Source of the DNA: Hyphomicrobiaceae bacterium | GTDB taxonomy: Bacteria; Pseudomonadota; Alphaproteobacteria; Rhizobiales; Hyphomicrobiaceae | Assembly: GCA_022844275.1 (NCBI GenBank) | Contig: JALHMB010000001.1 | Coordinates: 372,001-436,000, forward strand | Reading direction: 5' to 3' | DNA: 64,000 bases | Shown here: positions 18,046-28,458 of the stretch, piece by piece | How the letters are laid out: every line of letters begins with the position of its first letter | How positions within the stretch are numbered: the stretch's first letter is position 1 | The notes under the pieces: model-generated | What the model was told of the DNA's origin: nothing | Databases searched by the model: none | The model's input: the letters and a program-made list of their open reading frames with translations, nothing else | Translations under genes and position numbers: made by a program

Positions 18046-19589
18046 GCGCCGTTGTCCTCAGCCCAGGTTCCGTTCCGCTGGCGACGTGGCGGAAAGTCTA
18101 CAACGGCGCGGTCGCGCGGCTCGATCCTGCGTCCGCGCCGCTGATCAAGGCCAGTGCCGATGCCGTCGAGGCGATCGTTGCACGCGGCGAGCCCATCTAC
18201 GGCATCAACACCGGCTTTGGTAAGCTCGCAAGCGTTCGCATCGAAAAGGCCGATCTGGCCAAGCTCCAATACAACATCGTGCTTTCTCATGCCGCGGGCG
18301 TAGGGCTGCCCGCGCCCCGGGAGATCGTGCGGCTCATGATGGCACTGAAGCTCGCGAGCCTTGCGCGCGGCGCGTCCGGCGTGCGGCCAGCCACGATCGC
18401 CATGCTCGAAGCCATGCTGGCACACGAGTTGTTCCCGGTCGTGCCGAGCCAGGGCTCCGTCGGCGCCTCGGGAGACCTCGCGCCACTCGCGCACATGGCA
18501 GCGACGATGATCGGCGTCGGTGAGATCGATGCACCGGGCGGCCGTGAGCCCGCGGCGGACGCCCTTCGACGTCATGGTCTCACGCCGCTGGCGCTAGGCC
18601 CCAAGGAAGGCCTCGCACTGCTCAACGGCACGCAATTCTCGACGGCCTGCGCGCTTGCCGGGCTGTTCGCCCTCGGCAATCTCTATCGCGCGGCGCTCAT
18701 CACCGGCGCACTCGCAACGGACGCCGCCAAGGGATCGGATGCGCCATTCGATCCGCGCATTCATACGCTGCGCGGCCATCCCGGACAGATCGCCAGCGCC
18801 AACGCACTTCGCGAGCTGATGGCTGGAAGCGCCATCCGCGCGTCGCATCTCACCGGCGATGATCGGGTGCAGGATCCCTACTGTCTGCGCTGCCAGCCGC
18901 AGGTCATGGGCGCCGCGCTCGACGTGCTCTCCCAGGTTGCACGCACACTCGGGATCGAGGCGAATGGTGTCTCGGACAATCCGCTGGTCTTCGCCAATGA
19001 CCTCGTTGCACTCTCCGGCGGCAACTTCCACGCCGAGCCCGTGGCCTTCGCCGCCGACATGATGGCGTTGGTGCTTTGCGAGATCGGCTCGCTGGCGGAG
19101 CGTCGCGTCGCCATGCTGGTTGATCCAGCGCTCTCGCGTCTGCCGGCATTTCTCACACCGAAGCCGGGGCTGAATTCGGGCTTCATGCTGCCGCAGGTGA
19201 CGGCAGCGGCGCTCGTCTCCGAGAACAAGCAGCGAGCCGCGCCGGCGAGCATCGATTCCATCCCGACCTCGGCCAATCAGGAAGATCATGTGTCAATGGC
19301 GGCGCACGCCGCCATGAGGTTGCTGCCGATGGCCGAGAACCTCACACAGATCCTCGGCATCGAGTTGCTTGCCGCCTGCCAGGGCTGCGACTTCCATGCG
19401 CCGCTCGCTTCGAGCCCGCCACTCGAGCGTGTTCGTGCGCTTTTGCGCTCCGAGGTGCCACATCTCGATGACGACAGGTTTCTCGCCGCCGATATGGCAA
19501 AGGCTGCGGCACTCGTCCGCTCCGGCGCCATCGTCGAGGCAGCGGGGATCGCATTGCCTGAAGCATGGACACTTCAGAAGGATGGTTGA
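18042..19589 (+). CDS. hutH: Histidine ammonia-lyase
   Basis: This 515-residue enzyme removes ammonia from L-histidine to give trans-urocanate. The Ala-Ser-Gly triad that cyclises to the MIO cofactor is at 142-144 within [15 protein letters not shown]. Other family blocks are [11 protein letters not shown] at 53-63, [15 protein letters not shown] and SDNPLVF, and it has standard length. It starts at TTG 18042, overlapping the hutI stop by four bases (TTGA), which indicates translational coupling. Confidence 0.98.
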   Translation: MSAVVLSPGSVPLATWRKVYNGAVARLDPASAPLIKASADAVEAIVARGEPIYGINTGFGKLASVRIEKADLAKLQYNIVLSHAAGVGLPAPREIVRLMMALKLASLARGASGVRPATIAMLEAMLAHELFPVVPSQGSVGASGDLAPLAHMAATMIGVGEIDAPGGREPAADALRRHGLTPLALGPKEGLALLNGTQFSTACALAGLFALGNLYRAALITGALATDAAKGSDAPFDPRIHTLRGHPGQIASANALRELMAGSAIRASHLTGDDRVQDPYCLRCQPQVMGAALDVLSQVARTLGIEANGVSDNPLVFANDLVALSGGNFHAEPVAFAADMMALVLCEIGSLAERRVAMLVDPALSRLPAFLTPKPGLNSGFMLPQVTAAALVSENKQRAAPASIDSIPTSANQEDHVSMAAHAAMRLLPMAENLTQILGIELLAACQGCDFHAPLASSPPLERVRALLRSEVPHLDDDRFLAADMAKAAALVRSGAIVEAAGIALPEAWTLQKDG

Positions 19590-19595
19590 GACGCC

Positions 19596-21269
<1,674 letters not shown>

Positions 21270-21341
21270 CTATCTGCTCAATGCGGCGAACGGCTGGCAC
21301 TTTCCGTACAAGCCAACTTGGCAAAGACAAACGGCGGACTG

Positions 21342-22046
21342 CTAACGTTCTAATTTCAGCACAACCGCGCTGCCGTCGTGATCGCCCGTCGTGAACCTCG
21401 GGTCGGCCAGTATGGCGTTGTCGAGCGGTGCCATGCCCCGTGGCCGGAACAATGTGCGAGTGGCGAGGGCGTTGGCGAATTCATCGCGCGCCTGATTGAA
21501 CGAGGCGTAGCGATGCGGGGGGTCGCGGAGGAAATTCACGCTCTCGCGGCTGAACGCGCCGATGAAGACATAGGCACCGTCGAACGCATGCGGGCCGAAG
21601 ATGCGGCCGTGATTGTTGCTCTCCTCGAATATGTGATTGGAGAACGCATCGTCCCGACGGTTCGGCAACTGGCAATAGATCGTGTCGCCGATGAGACCAC
21701 GATAACCGGCGGAATGACCAAATCGAATGGGATAGCCAGCCTTCGTGACTGATGCGAGCAAGTTGGCTCTCGCCTCTTCCGGGCTTCCGGATACCGCATC
21801 GATCAGGATCACGTTGATCGGTTCGTGCAGGTGCTTGCCGTCGACGACCTCGCCCAGCCATTGGGCCGGAGATCCATCCCGGGCGATCATCCATTTGCCG
21901 ACCGAGGGCAGACCCGGCGGCGTACTGGTTTCATAGGTCGCGGATGTGGGTCGGTCGCACATACCTTCCTCCGATGCCTGCGCCGCGAGGATATCGAGAC
22001 AGAGGATGGCGCAGGCGGCGAGGAATTGCTTGAAATGCAGTGCCAT
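21342..22046 (-). CDS. Exported protein of unknown function
   Basis: This 234-residue protein has an N-terminal signal peptide (hydrophobic LAACAILCLDILAAQAS, cleavage about residue 24). The mature part begins with a short Thr/Pro/Ser-rich stretch, then PINVILIDAVSGSPEEARANL, a pattern of alternating beta and alpha, RGLIGDTIYCQLPNR and a His-rich segment around NNHGRIFGPHAFDGAY. The phrase PINVILID...A...AGYPIRFGHS...GAYVFIGAFSRE faintly recalls the LssY C-terminal domain, but I cannot confirm it. It is convergent with hutU and upstream of no recognisable operon partner. The short sequence following on the minus strand shows no terminator. Confidence 0.75.
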   Translation of the reverse strand: MALHFKQFLAACAILCLDILAAQASEEGMCDRPTSATYETSTPPGLPSVGKWMIARDGSPAQWLGEVVDGKHLHEPINVILIDAVSGSPEEARANLLASVTKAGYPIRFGHSAGYRGLIGDTIYCQLPNRRDDAFSNHIFEESNNHGRIFGPHAFDGAYVFIGAFSRESVNFLRDPPHRYASFNQARDEFANALATRTLFRPRGMAPLDNAILADPRFTTGDHDGSAVVLKLER

Positions 22047-22132
22047 GAAATGGGCCTCTTGACCGACATTCCCTCGCTTTTAGCAAGCCCGACCGCCGAC
22101 CGCCGACCGCAGAAATCCTGTAGGCAACGGCG

Positions 22133-22163
22133 TCGAAAACGAAAAGGGCCGCGCGAGCGGCCC
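22133..22163 (-). terminator. Terminator after tRNA-Gly
   Basis: On the minus strand GGGCCGC-TCGC-GCGGCCC (22146-22163) is followed by TTTTCGTTTTC. It lies about 32 bases downstream of the tRNA 3' end. Confidence 0.85.
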
Positions 22164-22195
22164 TATCGCAAGTCTCTCTATTCCTTGAGGAATTT

Positions 22196-22270
22196 TGGAG
22201 CGGGCGATGGGATTCGAACCCACGACCCCAACCTTGGCAAGGTTGTGCTCTACCCCTGAGCTACACCCGC
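22196..22270 (-). tRNA. tRNA-Gly (GCC)
   Basis: The 75-base cloverleaf includes an encoded CCA. The acceptor GCGGGTG pairs with CGCCCGC, the D-arm is GCTC...GAGC, the anticodon stem CAACC/GGTTG encloses TTGCCAA (anticodon GCC), and the T-arm GTGGG TTCGAAT CCCAT is standard. A terminator follows. Confidence 0.98.
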
Positions 22271-22481
22271 ATCCATTCGAGAGCGACCGCCCCGGGGGCG
22301 ATCGAGGGCCACCTTATGGCTTAAAGGACGGCCGAATGCAAGCGGTCGAAATGCGGCCGTCGCGCGACGGTTCCACGCTCATCTCCCCTCAATCGGCACA
22401 ACTGATTCAGCGTCCCTTCGAGAAACCAGCCGGCGCGTCGCGCGCTTATCCCTCGCCGGGGCATTGAAGAGGAGAAGTGGA

Positions 22482-22718
22482 ATGATTCGAGGCTTGATCG
22501 TCGCTGCCGCAGTTACTGCAGGCGGAATGGCATTTGGCGTAGGGAGTGCCAATGCGGCACCCGTTTCGGCCGGGCCATCCGTCCCCACTCAATTGCAGCA
22601 ATCGTTGATCGAAAAGACGCAGTATCGACGGTACTGCCGCCGCTGGTATCGCGAATGCCGCGCGCGGTGGGGCGGTGGTCGGGACTTCCGCCGCTGCATG
22701 CGTCGCCACGGCTGCTAG
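22482..22718 (+). CDS. Small secreted Arg/Cys-rich protein
   Basis: This 78-residue protein has a clear signal peptide (MIRGLIVAAAVTAGGMAFGV, cleavage near SANAAP). The mature part is short and strongly basic and ends in a cysteine motif YCRRWYRECRARW...FRRCMRRHGC with four cysteines, suggesting two disulfides. Similar tiny exported proteins with C..W..C patterns are frequent in Hyphomicrobiales and have no known function. The ATG at 22482 has a good ribosome site (AGAGGAGAAG); the upstream in-frame ATG at 22464 is weaker. Confidence 0.75.
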   Translation: MIRGLIVAAAVTAGGMAFGVGSANAAPVSAGPSVPTQLQQSLIEKTQYRRYCRRWYRECRARWGGGRDFRRCMRRHGC

Positions 22719-22761
22719 TTCCGAACGGACTTGGCGCGGGCAACCCGCGCCAAGTCGCGTT

Positions 22762-23583
22762 TCAAGCCTCGCAAATGTAGCTCACCGTGCGAATGCGCCT
22801 CTCCCCGAGATTGCGCACCTGGTTGCGGGTCATTTCCACGAAATCGTCACCGAGGAACGTTCGGAACGTAAGCGATGGCACGGAGCCCTTTTTCATCCGT
22901 TCCGCCATGGCCTCGAACCATTGCTGCCCTACATCGGTGGAATCGACGACGCTCACGATCTTGAAGCCTGCGCCCACCAGTAGGGCCTGCATCTGGTCCG
23001 GCGTGGCGACATGACTGATGGATGGCTCGCGCGCCCAAGGGACGGGATAGAGCACGTCACCGCCTTCACCTTGCAGCACGTCGTAGACGCCGAAGCGGCC
23101 ACCGGGTTTCAGCACGCGCCGGGCCTCGGCATACATCTTGTCCTTCGCTGCGATGTTCATCGCGACATGAATGGTCATCGCGGCGTCGAAACCGACGTCC
23201 GCGAACGGCAGTCGCGTCGCATCTCCCTGCTGGAAGGAAACCTTCTCGCCGAGCCCGACCCACTTGCTGAAGGCAGTTGCCGCCTCGCAGAAGGCCGGCG
23301 TCAGGTCGATACCCGTGACGTGGCAGCCGTACGTCTCCGCGAGCGTCCGTGCGGGCCCGCCGAGCCCGCTGCCAAGATCGAGGACGCGGGAGTTCGCCGT
23401 GAGCTTCAGTCCCTCTGCCAGCTCGAGCGTGGCCTTGCGCCCGCGAATGTGAAACTCGTCAATGGCGCCGAGGTCGGCGGTCGTCAGCGACGCAATATCT
23501 TTGCCACTTTCGCGCAGCTTGTCGGCGATCGCGTCGGCGAGATTGCCCGTCGCGCTGTAGTGGCTTGCTACCTTCTCCGTCAT
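22762..23583 (-). CDS. Class I SAM-dependent methyltransferase
   Basis: This 273-residue cytoplasmic protein is similar to glycine/sarcosine or ubiquinone-type N-/C-methyltransferases. Motif I is VLDLGSGLGGPARTLAE (about residues 70-86), followed by VTGIDLTPAFCEAA, QGDATRLPF and the post-motif LKPGGRFGVYDVL. The start at 23583 is chosen because GGAG lies 8 bases upstream. The substrate cannot be told from the sequence. It is co-directional with the next genes but the gap is 59 bases, so shared transcription is uncertain. Confidence 0.85.
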   Translation of the reverse strand: MTEKVASHYSATGNLADAIADKLRESGKDIASLTTADLGAIDEFHIRGRKATLELAEGLKLTANSRVLDLGSGLGGPARTLAETYGCHVTGIDLTPAFCEAATAFSKWVGLGEKVSFQQGDATRLPFADVGFDAAMTIHVAMNIAAKDKMYAEARRVLKPGGRFGVYDVLQGEGGDVLYPVPWAREPSISHVATPDQMQALLVGAGFKIVSVVDSTDVGQQWFEAMAERMKKGSVPSLTFRTFLGDDFVEMTRNQVRNLGERRIRTVSYICEA

Positions 23584-23642
23584 GCCACTCACTCCACGTC
23601 ATTACGCGCGTTTGGGAAATCCAGACTAGCGCTCTGGCGCGT

Positions 23643-24788
23643 TCAGCGAAACCGCAGTTTCGCGCGCGATAGCTGGCTGACCGACGTGCATCCCATGAGT
23701 TTCATGTCGCGCTCGATCTCCGTCCGCATCAATCCGAGCGCGCGCTCCACGCCCGGCCGGCCGGCCGCCGCCAGCGCAAACAGATAGTAGCGACCGACGC
23801 CGACAGCCTTGGCACCAAGCGACAATGCCTTGAGGACATGGGTTCCGCGCTGGACGCCGCCATCCATGAGCACATCGATCCTGTCACCGACGGCATCGAC
23901 GATCTCGGCGAGCTGATCGAAGGCGCTGCGCGAGCCGTCGAGCTGCCGGCCGCCATGGTTGGAGATGACGATGCCGGTGCAGCCGATGTCGATCGCCCGC
24001 CGCGCATCGTCGACGCTCATGACGCCCTTGAGGCAGAACTGGCCGCCCCACTGTTTGACCATCTCCGCGATGTCGTTCCAGCTCATGCTCGGATCGAGCA
24101 TCTCAGTGAAGTAGGTGCCGATCGAGCTGGCACCGCTGCCGAAGTTGATGTGCTCGTCGAGCTGCGGCAGGCGGAATTTTTCATGCGTGAAGTAGTCGAT
24201 CGCCCAGCGCGGCTTCATCGCGAATTCGAGCATGCCGCCGAGCGTCAAGCGGAAAGGAATGGCGAAGCCGGTGCGCAGATCGCGCTCGCGATTGCCGCCG
24301 GTGATCGAGTCCACGGTCAGCATCATGATCTGGACGCCGGCGCTCTTCGCCCGCTCGAGCATGGCGCGATTGAGGCCGCGATCCCTATGGAAATAGAACT
24401 GATAGACCTGCGGACCTGAGAACTTCGACCTGATTTCCTCAAGGCTCACCGTGCCGAGCGAGGAGACGCCGAACATGGTGCCGAATTTATCGGCCGCGTG
24501 CGCAACAGCGCGCTCGCCTTCATGATGAAAGAGGCGCTGCAAGGCCGTCGGCGAGCAGTAGACCGGCATGTCGAGCTTGTGCCCGAGCACTTTGACGGAA
24601 AGGTCGATCTCACCGAGGCCCGTCAGAACGTCAGGTACGAGATCGCATTCCTCGAAGGCGCGCGTGTTCCGGCGCAGCGTCATCTCGTCGTCGGCGCCGC
24701 CATCGATGTAGTTGAAGATAGGACCGGGTAGGCGCCGACGCGCCAACTCGCGAAAGTCGTGAAAATTCTGGCAGTGGTGCAGGCGCAT
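23643..24788 (-). CDS. FMN-dependent alpha-hydroxy-acid dehydrogenase (LldD family)
   Basis: This 381-residue member of the lactate/glycolate/mandelate oxidase family oxidises a 2-hydroxy acid to the 2-oxo acid with FMN. Visible features are IFNYIDGGADDEMTLRRN at 24-41, LTVDS at 157-161, LKGV with Lys254, and the catalytic SNHGGRQLDG (His278, Arg281), with MDGGVQRGTH and GAKAVGVGR for FMN phosphate. Length is typical. It starts 45 bases after the stop of the acylating aldehyde dehydrogenase on the same strand and may be co-transcribed with it. The substrate is unknown; lactate is the default guess and a sulfonated 2-hydroxy acid is a context-based alternative. Confidence 0.9.
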   Translation of the reverse strand: MRLHHCQNFHDFRELARRRLPGPIFNYIDGGADDEMTLRRNTRAFEECDLVPDVLTGLGEIDLSVKVLGHKLDMPVYCSPTALQRLFHHEGERAVAHAADKFGTMFGVSSLGTVSLEEIRSKFSGPQVYQFYFHRDRGLNRAMLERAKSAGVQIMMLTVDSITGGNRERDLRTGFAIPFRLTLGGMLEFAMKPRWAIDYFTHEKFRLPQLDEHINFGSGASSIGTYFTEMLDPSMSWNDIAEMVKQWGGQFCLKGVMSVDDARRAIDIGCTGIVISNHGGRQLDGSRSAFDQLAEIVDAVGDRIDVLMDGGVQRGTHVLKALSLGAKAVGVGRYYLFALAAAGRPGVERALGLMRTEIERDMKLMGCTSVSQLSRAKLRFR

Positions 24789-24832
24789 TGAACCACCTTC
24801 CCCCGGCACTGAATGCCGCCGCTACGTGGGCG

Positions 24833-26272
24833 CTACTTACCCCACTTGGCCCAGTAAGGCCCGAATAGCGCCTCTTCGGAAGGCTTGTCTTCGGGAATGG
24901 TCGTGACGAGGTGCGTGATATTGACGAAGTTGCGCCAGGAAAGGTTGTCAGAGAAAGCATTAGCCTGCCAGGTGCCGCAGCCCATGGTCAGCGTGAAGGG
25001 CAACGCATTGTTGAAGCCGCCGCCGTTGCCGAAGGTGTGCGCCTGGTTCACGAGCACGCGCACGACGTCCGTATCCGCCGCCAGCTCGCGAGCATGATCC
25101 ATGTTCTTCGTGTGAATGCCGCACGAATGCCCGCGGCCCTGATAGTCGAGAATGTCCTTCACGATCCGCTTGGCGTCGGCGAAATCCTTGGCACGATAGA
25201 TCGTGAGCACGAGCGAGAGCTTCTCGCCGGAAAGCGGGTGCGCCTTGCCGATACCCGTCTCCTCGGCCATGACGAACTTGCATCCGCGCGCACTGTTCGA
25301 CAGCTCGAACACCTCGACGAGCCGCTCCGGACCTTGGGCGATCACCGCGCGATTGAGCCTCCCGTCCACCCAGAGGCGATCGACGATGCGTGAGCGCTCG
25401 GCCGGATCGGCCATGTAGCCGCCGTGCTTCTCCAGCGCCTTGATGGCCGAGTCATAGACATCATCGACGATGACGACGGCGTTTTCCGACGAGCACGACG
25501 TGGCGTTGTCGAACGTCTTCGACTGCATGATGAGGTCGGCAGCAGAATCGAGATCGGCGCTCGAGTCGATGATGACGGGTGCATTACCGAGGCCGACGCC
25601 GAGCGCCGGCTTGCCCGACTTGTAGGCGGCTTTGACGTTCGCCTGGCTGCCCGTCGCGACGACGAGGTCGGACATCTCCATGAGCCGCGTCGTCATCTCG
25701 CGCGTGACTGGGTTGGGCAGCATCTGCACGAGATCAGCGGGAAGGCCGATACGGCTCAACTCCGCGCGCATTCCGGCGACGGCGGGCTCGGTCGCATCCC
25801 AGGCGGCCGGCGGCGGCGCAATGATGATCGCATTGCCGCCCTTGATGGCCATCATGGCCTTGTTGACGGGGGTGGCCTGTGGGTTCGTCGACGGCGTGAT
25901 GGCCGCGACGACGCCGACAGGCTTGGCCCACTTCACGAGACCTTTTTCGGGGATCTCCTCGATGATGCCCGTCGACTTCGCGCGCAGGAGATCGCGCAGC
26001 GTGCCGAAGGTCTTGCGCTGGTTCTTGATGACCTTGCTCTCGACATTGCCGATGCCGGTCACCTCGACAGCGAGTTCGGCAAGTCGCCGGGCCGTCTCGG
26101 GCTTGTAGAGCGACCACGCAAGTGCCGTGACCGCCTCGTCGATGCGTGGCTGGCCATCGCGCGCGATTTCGGCGGCGAAGGCGGCCATAGCCGCGCGGGC
26201 GCGCCTGATGAGATCGGGAACGGGATCGGTAGCCGAGATCTCGGCGGGCTTACGGGCGGGCGTATCCTGCAT
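24833..26272 (-). CDS. CoA-acylating aldehyde dehydrogenase, probable sulfoacetaldehyde dehydrogenase
   Basis: This 479-residue soluble protein belongs to the CoA-dependent aldehyde dehydrogenases (AdhE/EutE type): PVGVVAAITPSTNPQATPVNK, then the catalytic cysteine in TFDNATSCSSENAVVIV, and GFNNALPFTLTMGCGTW. It is the size of SauS, which interconverts sulfoacetaldehyde and sulfoacetyl-CoA. It is divergent from xsc, whose substrate is sulfoacetaldehyde, and this pairing supports that role. The start at 26272 is chosen because it has the ribosome site AGGGACGCC, nearly identical to that of xsc; an upstream ATG at 26344 is possible. A general acetaldehyde dehydrogenase is the alternative. Confidence 0.8.
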   Translation of the reverse strand: MQDTPARKPAEISATDPVPDLIRRARAAMAAFAAEIARDGQPRIDEAVTALAWSLYKPETARRLAELAVEVTGIGNVESKVIKNQRKTFGTLRDLLRAKSTGIIEEIPEKGLVKWAKPVGVVAAITPSTNPQATPVNKAMMAIKGGNAIIIAPPPAAWDATEPAVAGMRAELSRIGLPADLVQMLPNPVTREMTTRLMEMSDLVVATGSQANVKAAYKSGKPALGVGLGNAPVIIDSSADLDSAADLIMQSKTFDNATSCSSENAVVIVDDVYDSAIKALEKHGGYMADPAERSRIVDRLWVDGRLNRAVIAQGPERLVEVFELSNSARGCKFVMAEETGIGKAHPLSGEKLSLVLTIYRAKDFADAKRIVKDILDYQGRGHSCGIHTKNMDHARELAADTDVVRVLVNQAHTFGNGGGFNNALPFTLTMGCGTWQANAFSDNLSWRNFVNITHLVTTIPEDKPSEEALFGPYWAKWGK

Positions 26273-26475
26273 GGCGTCCCTCACTGGCTTGTTTTTGTCT
26301 TTGTCGCCTTTTCCACGATCAATTGACAGGCTCGGCGCAGGCATGTCAAACCGCGAGACGAAACGTCCTGATAAATGAGACGCTGAACTGCGTCATACGC
26401 GGCCTAGTCTCGCCCAGGATGTCCATAAAGATAGCCGATGGCCCACGAGGGCACGAGAGCACAAGGGAGGACGCC

Positions 26476-28254
26476 ATGACCAAGATGACGACCGAAGAAG
26501 CCTTCGTGAAGGTGCTCCAGATGCACGGCATCGAGCACGCCTTCGGCATCATCGGCTCGGCCTTCATGCCAATCTCGGACCTCTTCCCGAAGGCCGGTAT
26601 AACCTTCTGGGATGTCGCCAACGAGATGAACGGCGGCTTCATGTGCGACGGCTACACGCGAGCTTCCGGCAAGATCGCGATGTGCATCGCGCAGAACGGC
26701 CCGGGCATCACCAACTTCGTCACGCCCGTCAAGACCGCCTACTGGAACCACACGCCCATGCTGCTGGTGACGCCGCAGGCCGCCAACAAGACGATCGGCC
26801 AGGGCGGCTTCCAGGAGGTCGAGCAGATGGCGCTCTTCCGCGACATGGTCTGCTATCAGGAAGAAGTGCGCGATCCTTCGCGCGTGGCCGAGGTCCTCAA
26901 CCGCGTGATCCTCAAGGCCAAGCGCCTTTCAGCACCGGCGCAGATCAACATCCCGCGCGACTACTGGACCCAAGTCATCGATATCAACCTTCCCGCCGTC
27001 GTCGAGTTCGAGCGGCCGGCGGGCGGCGCGGAAGCCATCGCAGAAGCGGCGAAGCTGCTCTCGGACGCCAAGTTCCCGGTCATTCTCTCGGGCGCAGGCG
27101 TGGTGATCGGCGGTGCCATTCCCGATTGCAAGGCACTCGCCGAAAAGCTCGATGCGCCTGTATGCAGCGGCTACCAGCACAACGACAGCTTTCCCGGCAG
27201 CCATCCGCTCGCCGTTGGCCCGCTCGGCTACAACGGCTCGAAGGCGGCCATGGAGCTGATCGCGAAAGCCGATGTAGTTCTCGCACTCGGCACACGCCTC
27301 AACCCGTTCTCGACGCTGCCCGGCTATGGCATCGACTATTGGCCGAAGGAAGCCAAGATCATCCAGGTCGATATCAATCCGGACCGCATCGGGCTCACCA
27401 AGCCGATTGCCGTCGGCATCGTCGGTGATGCCAAGCTCGTCGCGCGCCAGATCCTCGCCAAGCTGACGCCGACCGCCGGCAACGCCGGGCGCGATGCACG
27501 CAAGGCGCTCATCCATCAGACCAAGTCGGCCTGGCTTCAGACGCTCTCAGGCATGGATCACGAGGACGACGATCCCGGCACCACGTGGAATGAGCGGGCG
27601 CGCAAGCGCGATCCCAATCGCCTTTCGCCGCGCCAGGCGTGGCGCGCCATCCAGGCCGGCCTGCCGAAGGACGCGATCATCTCGAGCGACATCGGCAACA
27701 ACTGCGCGATCGGCAATGCCTATCCGACCTTCGAGCAGGGGCGGAAGTATCTGGCACCCGGCTTGTTCGGCCCGTGCGGCTATGGCTTCCCCGCGATCAT
27801 CGGCGCCAAGATCGGCTGCCCGGACACGCCGGTCGTGGGCTTTGCCGGCGACGGCGCTTTCGGCATTTCCATGAGCGAGATGGGCTCCATCGGCCGCAAG
27901 GAATATCCAGGCATCACCATGGTCGTGTTCCGCAACTACCAGTGGGGCGCGGAGAAGCGCAACACGACGCTCTGGTACGACGACAACTTCGTCGGCACGG
28001 AGCTGCATCCGGAGCTGAGCTACGCCAAGGTTGCCGAGGGCTGTGGGCTCAAGGGCGTCGCCGTGCGTACGCAGGACGAGCTGAAGGCGGCCATCGCTGA
28101 ATCCTGCGAGGCGCAGAAGAAGGGCGTCACGACCTTCATCGAGGTCATCCTCAATCAGGAGCTCGGCGAGCCCTTCCGCCGCGATGCCATGAAGAAGCCG
28201 GTCGTGGTCGCCGGCATCAAGCGCGAAGACTTCCGGCCGCAGAAGGTGGATTGA
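26476..28254 (+). CDS. xsc: Sulfoacetaldehyde acetyltransferase
   Basis: This 592-residue ThDP enzyme cleaves sulfoacetaldehyde with phosphate to acetyl phosphate and sulfite, the key step of taurine, isethionate and sulfoacetate degradation. It is close to the Xsc family end to end: EHAFGIIGSAFMPISDLFPKAGI, ANEMNGGFMCDGYTRASGK, GPGITNFVTPVKTAYWNHTPML, then the ThDP-Mg motif GDGAFGISMSEMGSIGRK and VFRNYQWGAEKRNTTLWY. The ATG at 26476 follows GGGAGGACGCC. It is divergent from the aldehyde dehydrogenase. Phosphotransacetylase, which usually accompanies xsc, is not in the window. A GC-rich repeat follows the stop. Confidence 0.96.
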   Translation: MTKMTTEEAFVKVLQMHGIEHAFGIIGSAFMPISDLFPKAGITFWDVANEMNGGFMCDGYTRASGKIAMCIAQNGPGITNFVTPVKTAYWNHTPMLLVTPQAANKTIGQGGFQEVEQMALFRDMVCYQEEVRDPSRVAEVLNRVILKAKRLSAPAQINIPRDYWTQVIDINLPAVVEFERPAGGAEAIAEAAKLLSDAKFPVILSGAGVVIGGAIPDCKALAEKLDAPVCSGYQHNDSFPGSHPLAVGPLGYNGSKAAMELIAKADVVLALGTRLNPFSTLPGYGIDYWPKEAKIIQVDINPDRIGLTKPIAVGIVGDAKLVARQILAKLTPTAGNAGRDARKALIHQTKSAWLQTLSGMDHEDDDPGTTWNERARKRDPNRLSPRQAWRAIQAGLPKDAIISSDIGNNCAIGNAYPTFEQGRKYLAPGLFGPCGYGFPAIIGAKIGCPDTPVVGFAGDGAFGISMSEMGSIGRKEYPGITMVVFRNYQWGAEKRNTTLWYDDNFVGTELHPELSYAKVAEGCGLKGVAVRTQDELKAAIAESCEAQKKGVTTFIEVILNQELGEPFRRDAMKKPVVVAGIKREDFRPQKVD

Positions 28255-28290
28255 GGCAGGCCGCGCCTGCGACCACAATCGCAAGATCAT

Positions 28291-28440
28291 CCCCTCTCCC
28301 CGCCCTTGCGGGAAGAGGGTTAGGGTGAGGGGCAGCGGCAAACGCAAACGTCAGCGCAAGCGGCTGCCCCTCATCCCGACCTTCTCGTCGCGCCAGAGGC
28401 GCGCTTACAGCGCGACGAAGGACGTGGAGAAGGGGAAGGA
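28291..28440. repeat. Composite GC-rich palindrome (family D, copy 2), convergent junction
   Basis: The element opens with CCCCTCTCCCCGCCCTTGCG and GGAAGAGGGTTAGGGTGAGG, then a spacer and the complementary arm GGCTGCCCCTCATCCCGACC, ending in GTGGAGAAGGGGAAGG. The three nested stems match copies 3 and 4. It separates the 3' ends of xsc and the next dehydratase gene, so it may act as a two-way terminator. Confidence 0.85.
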
Positions 28441-28458
28441 CCGCCGCGAAGCGACCCG

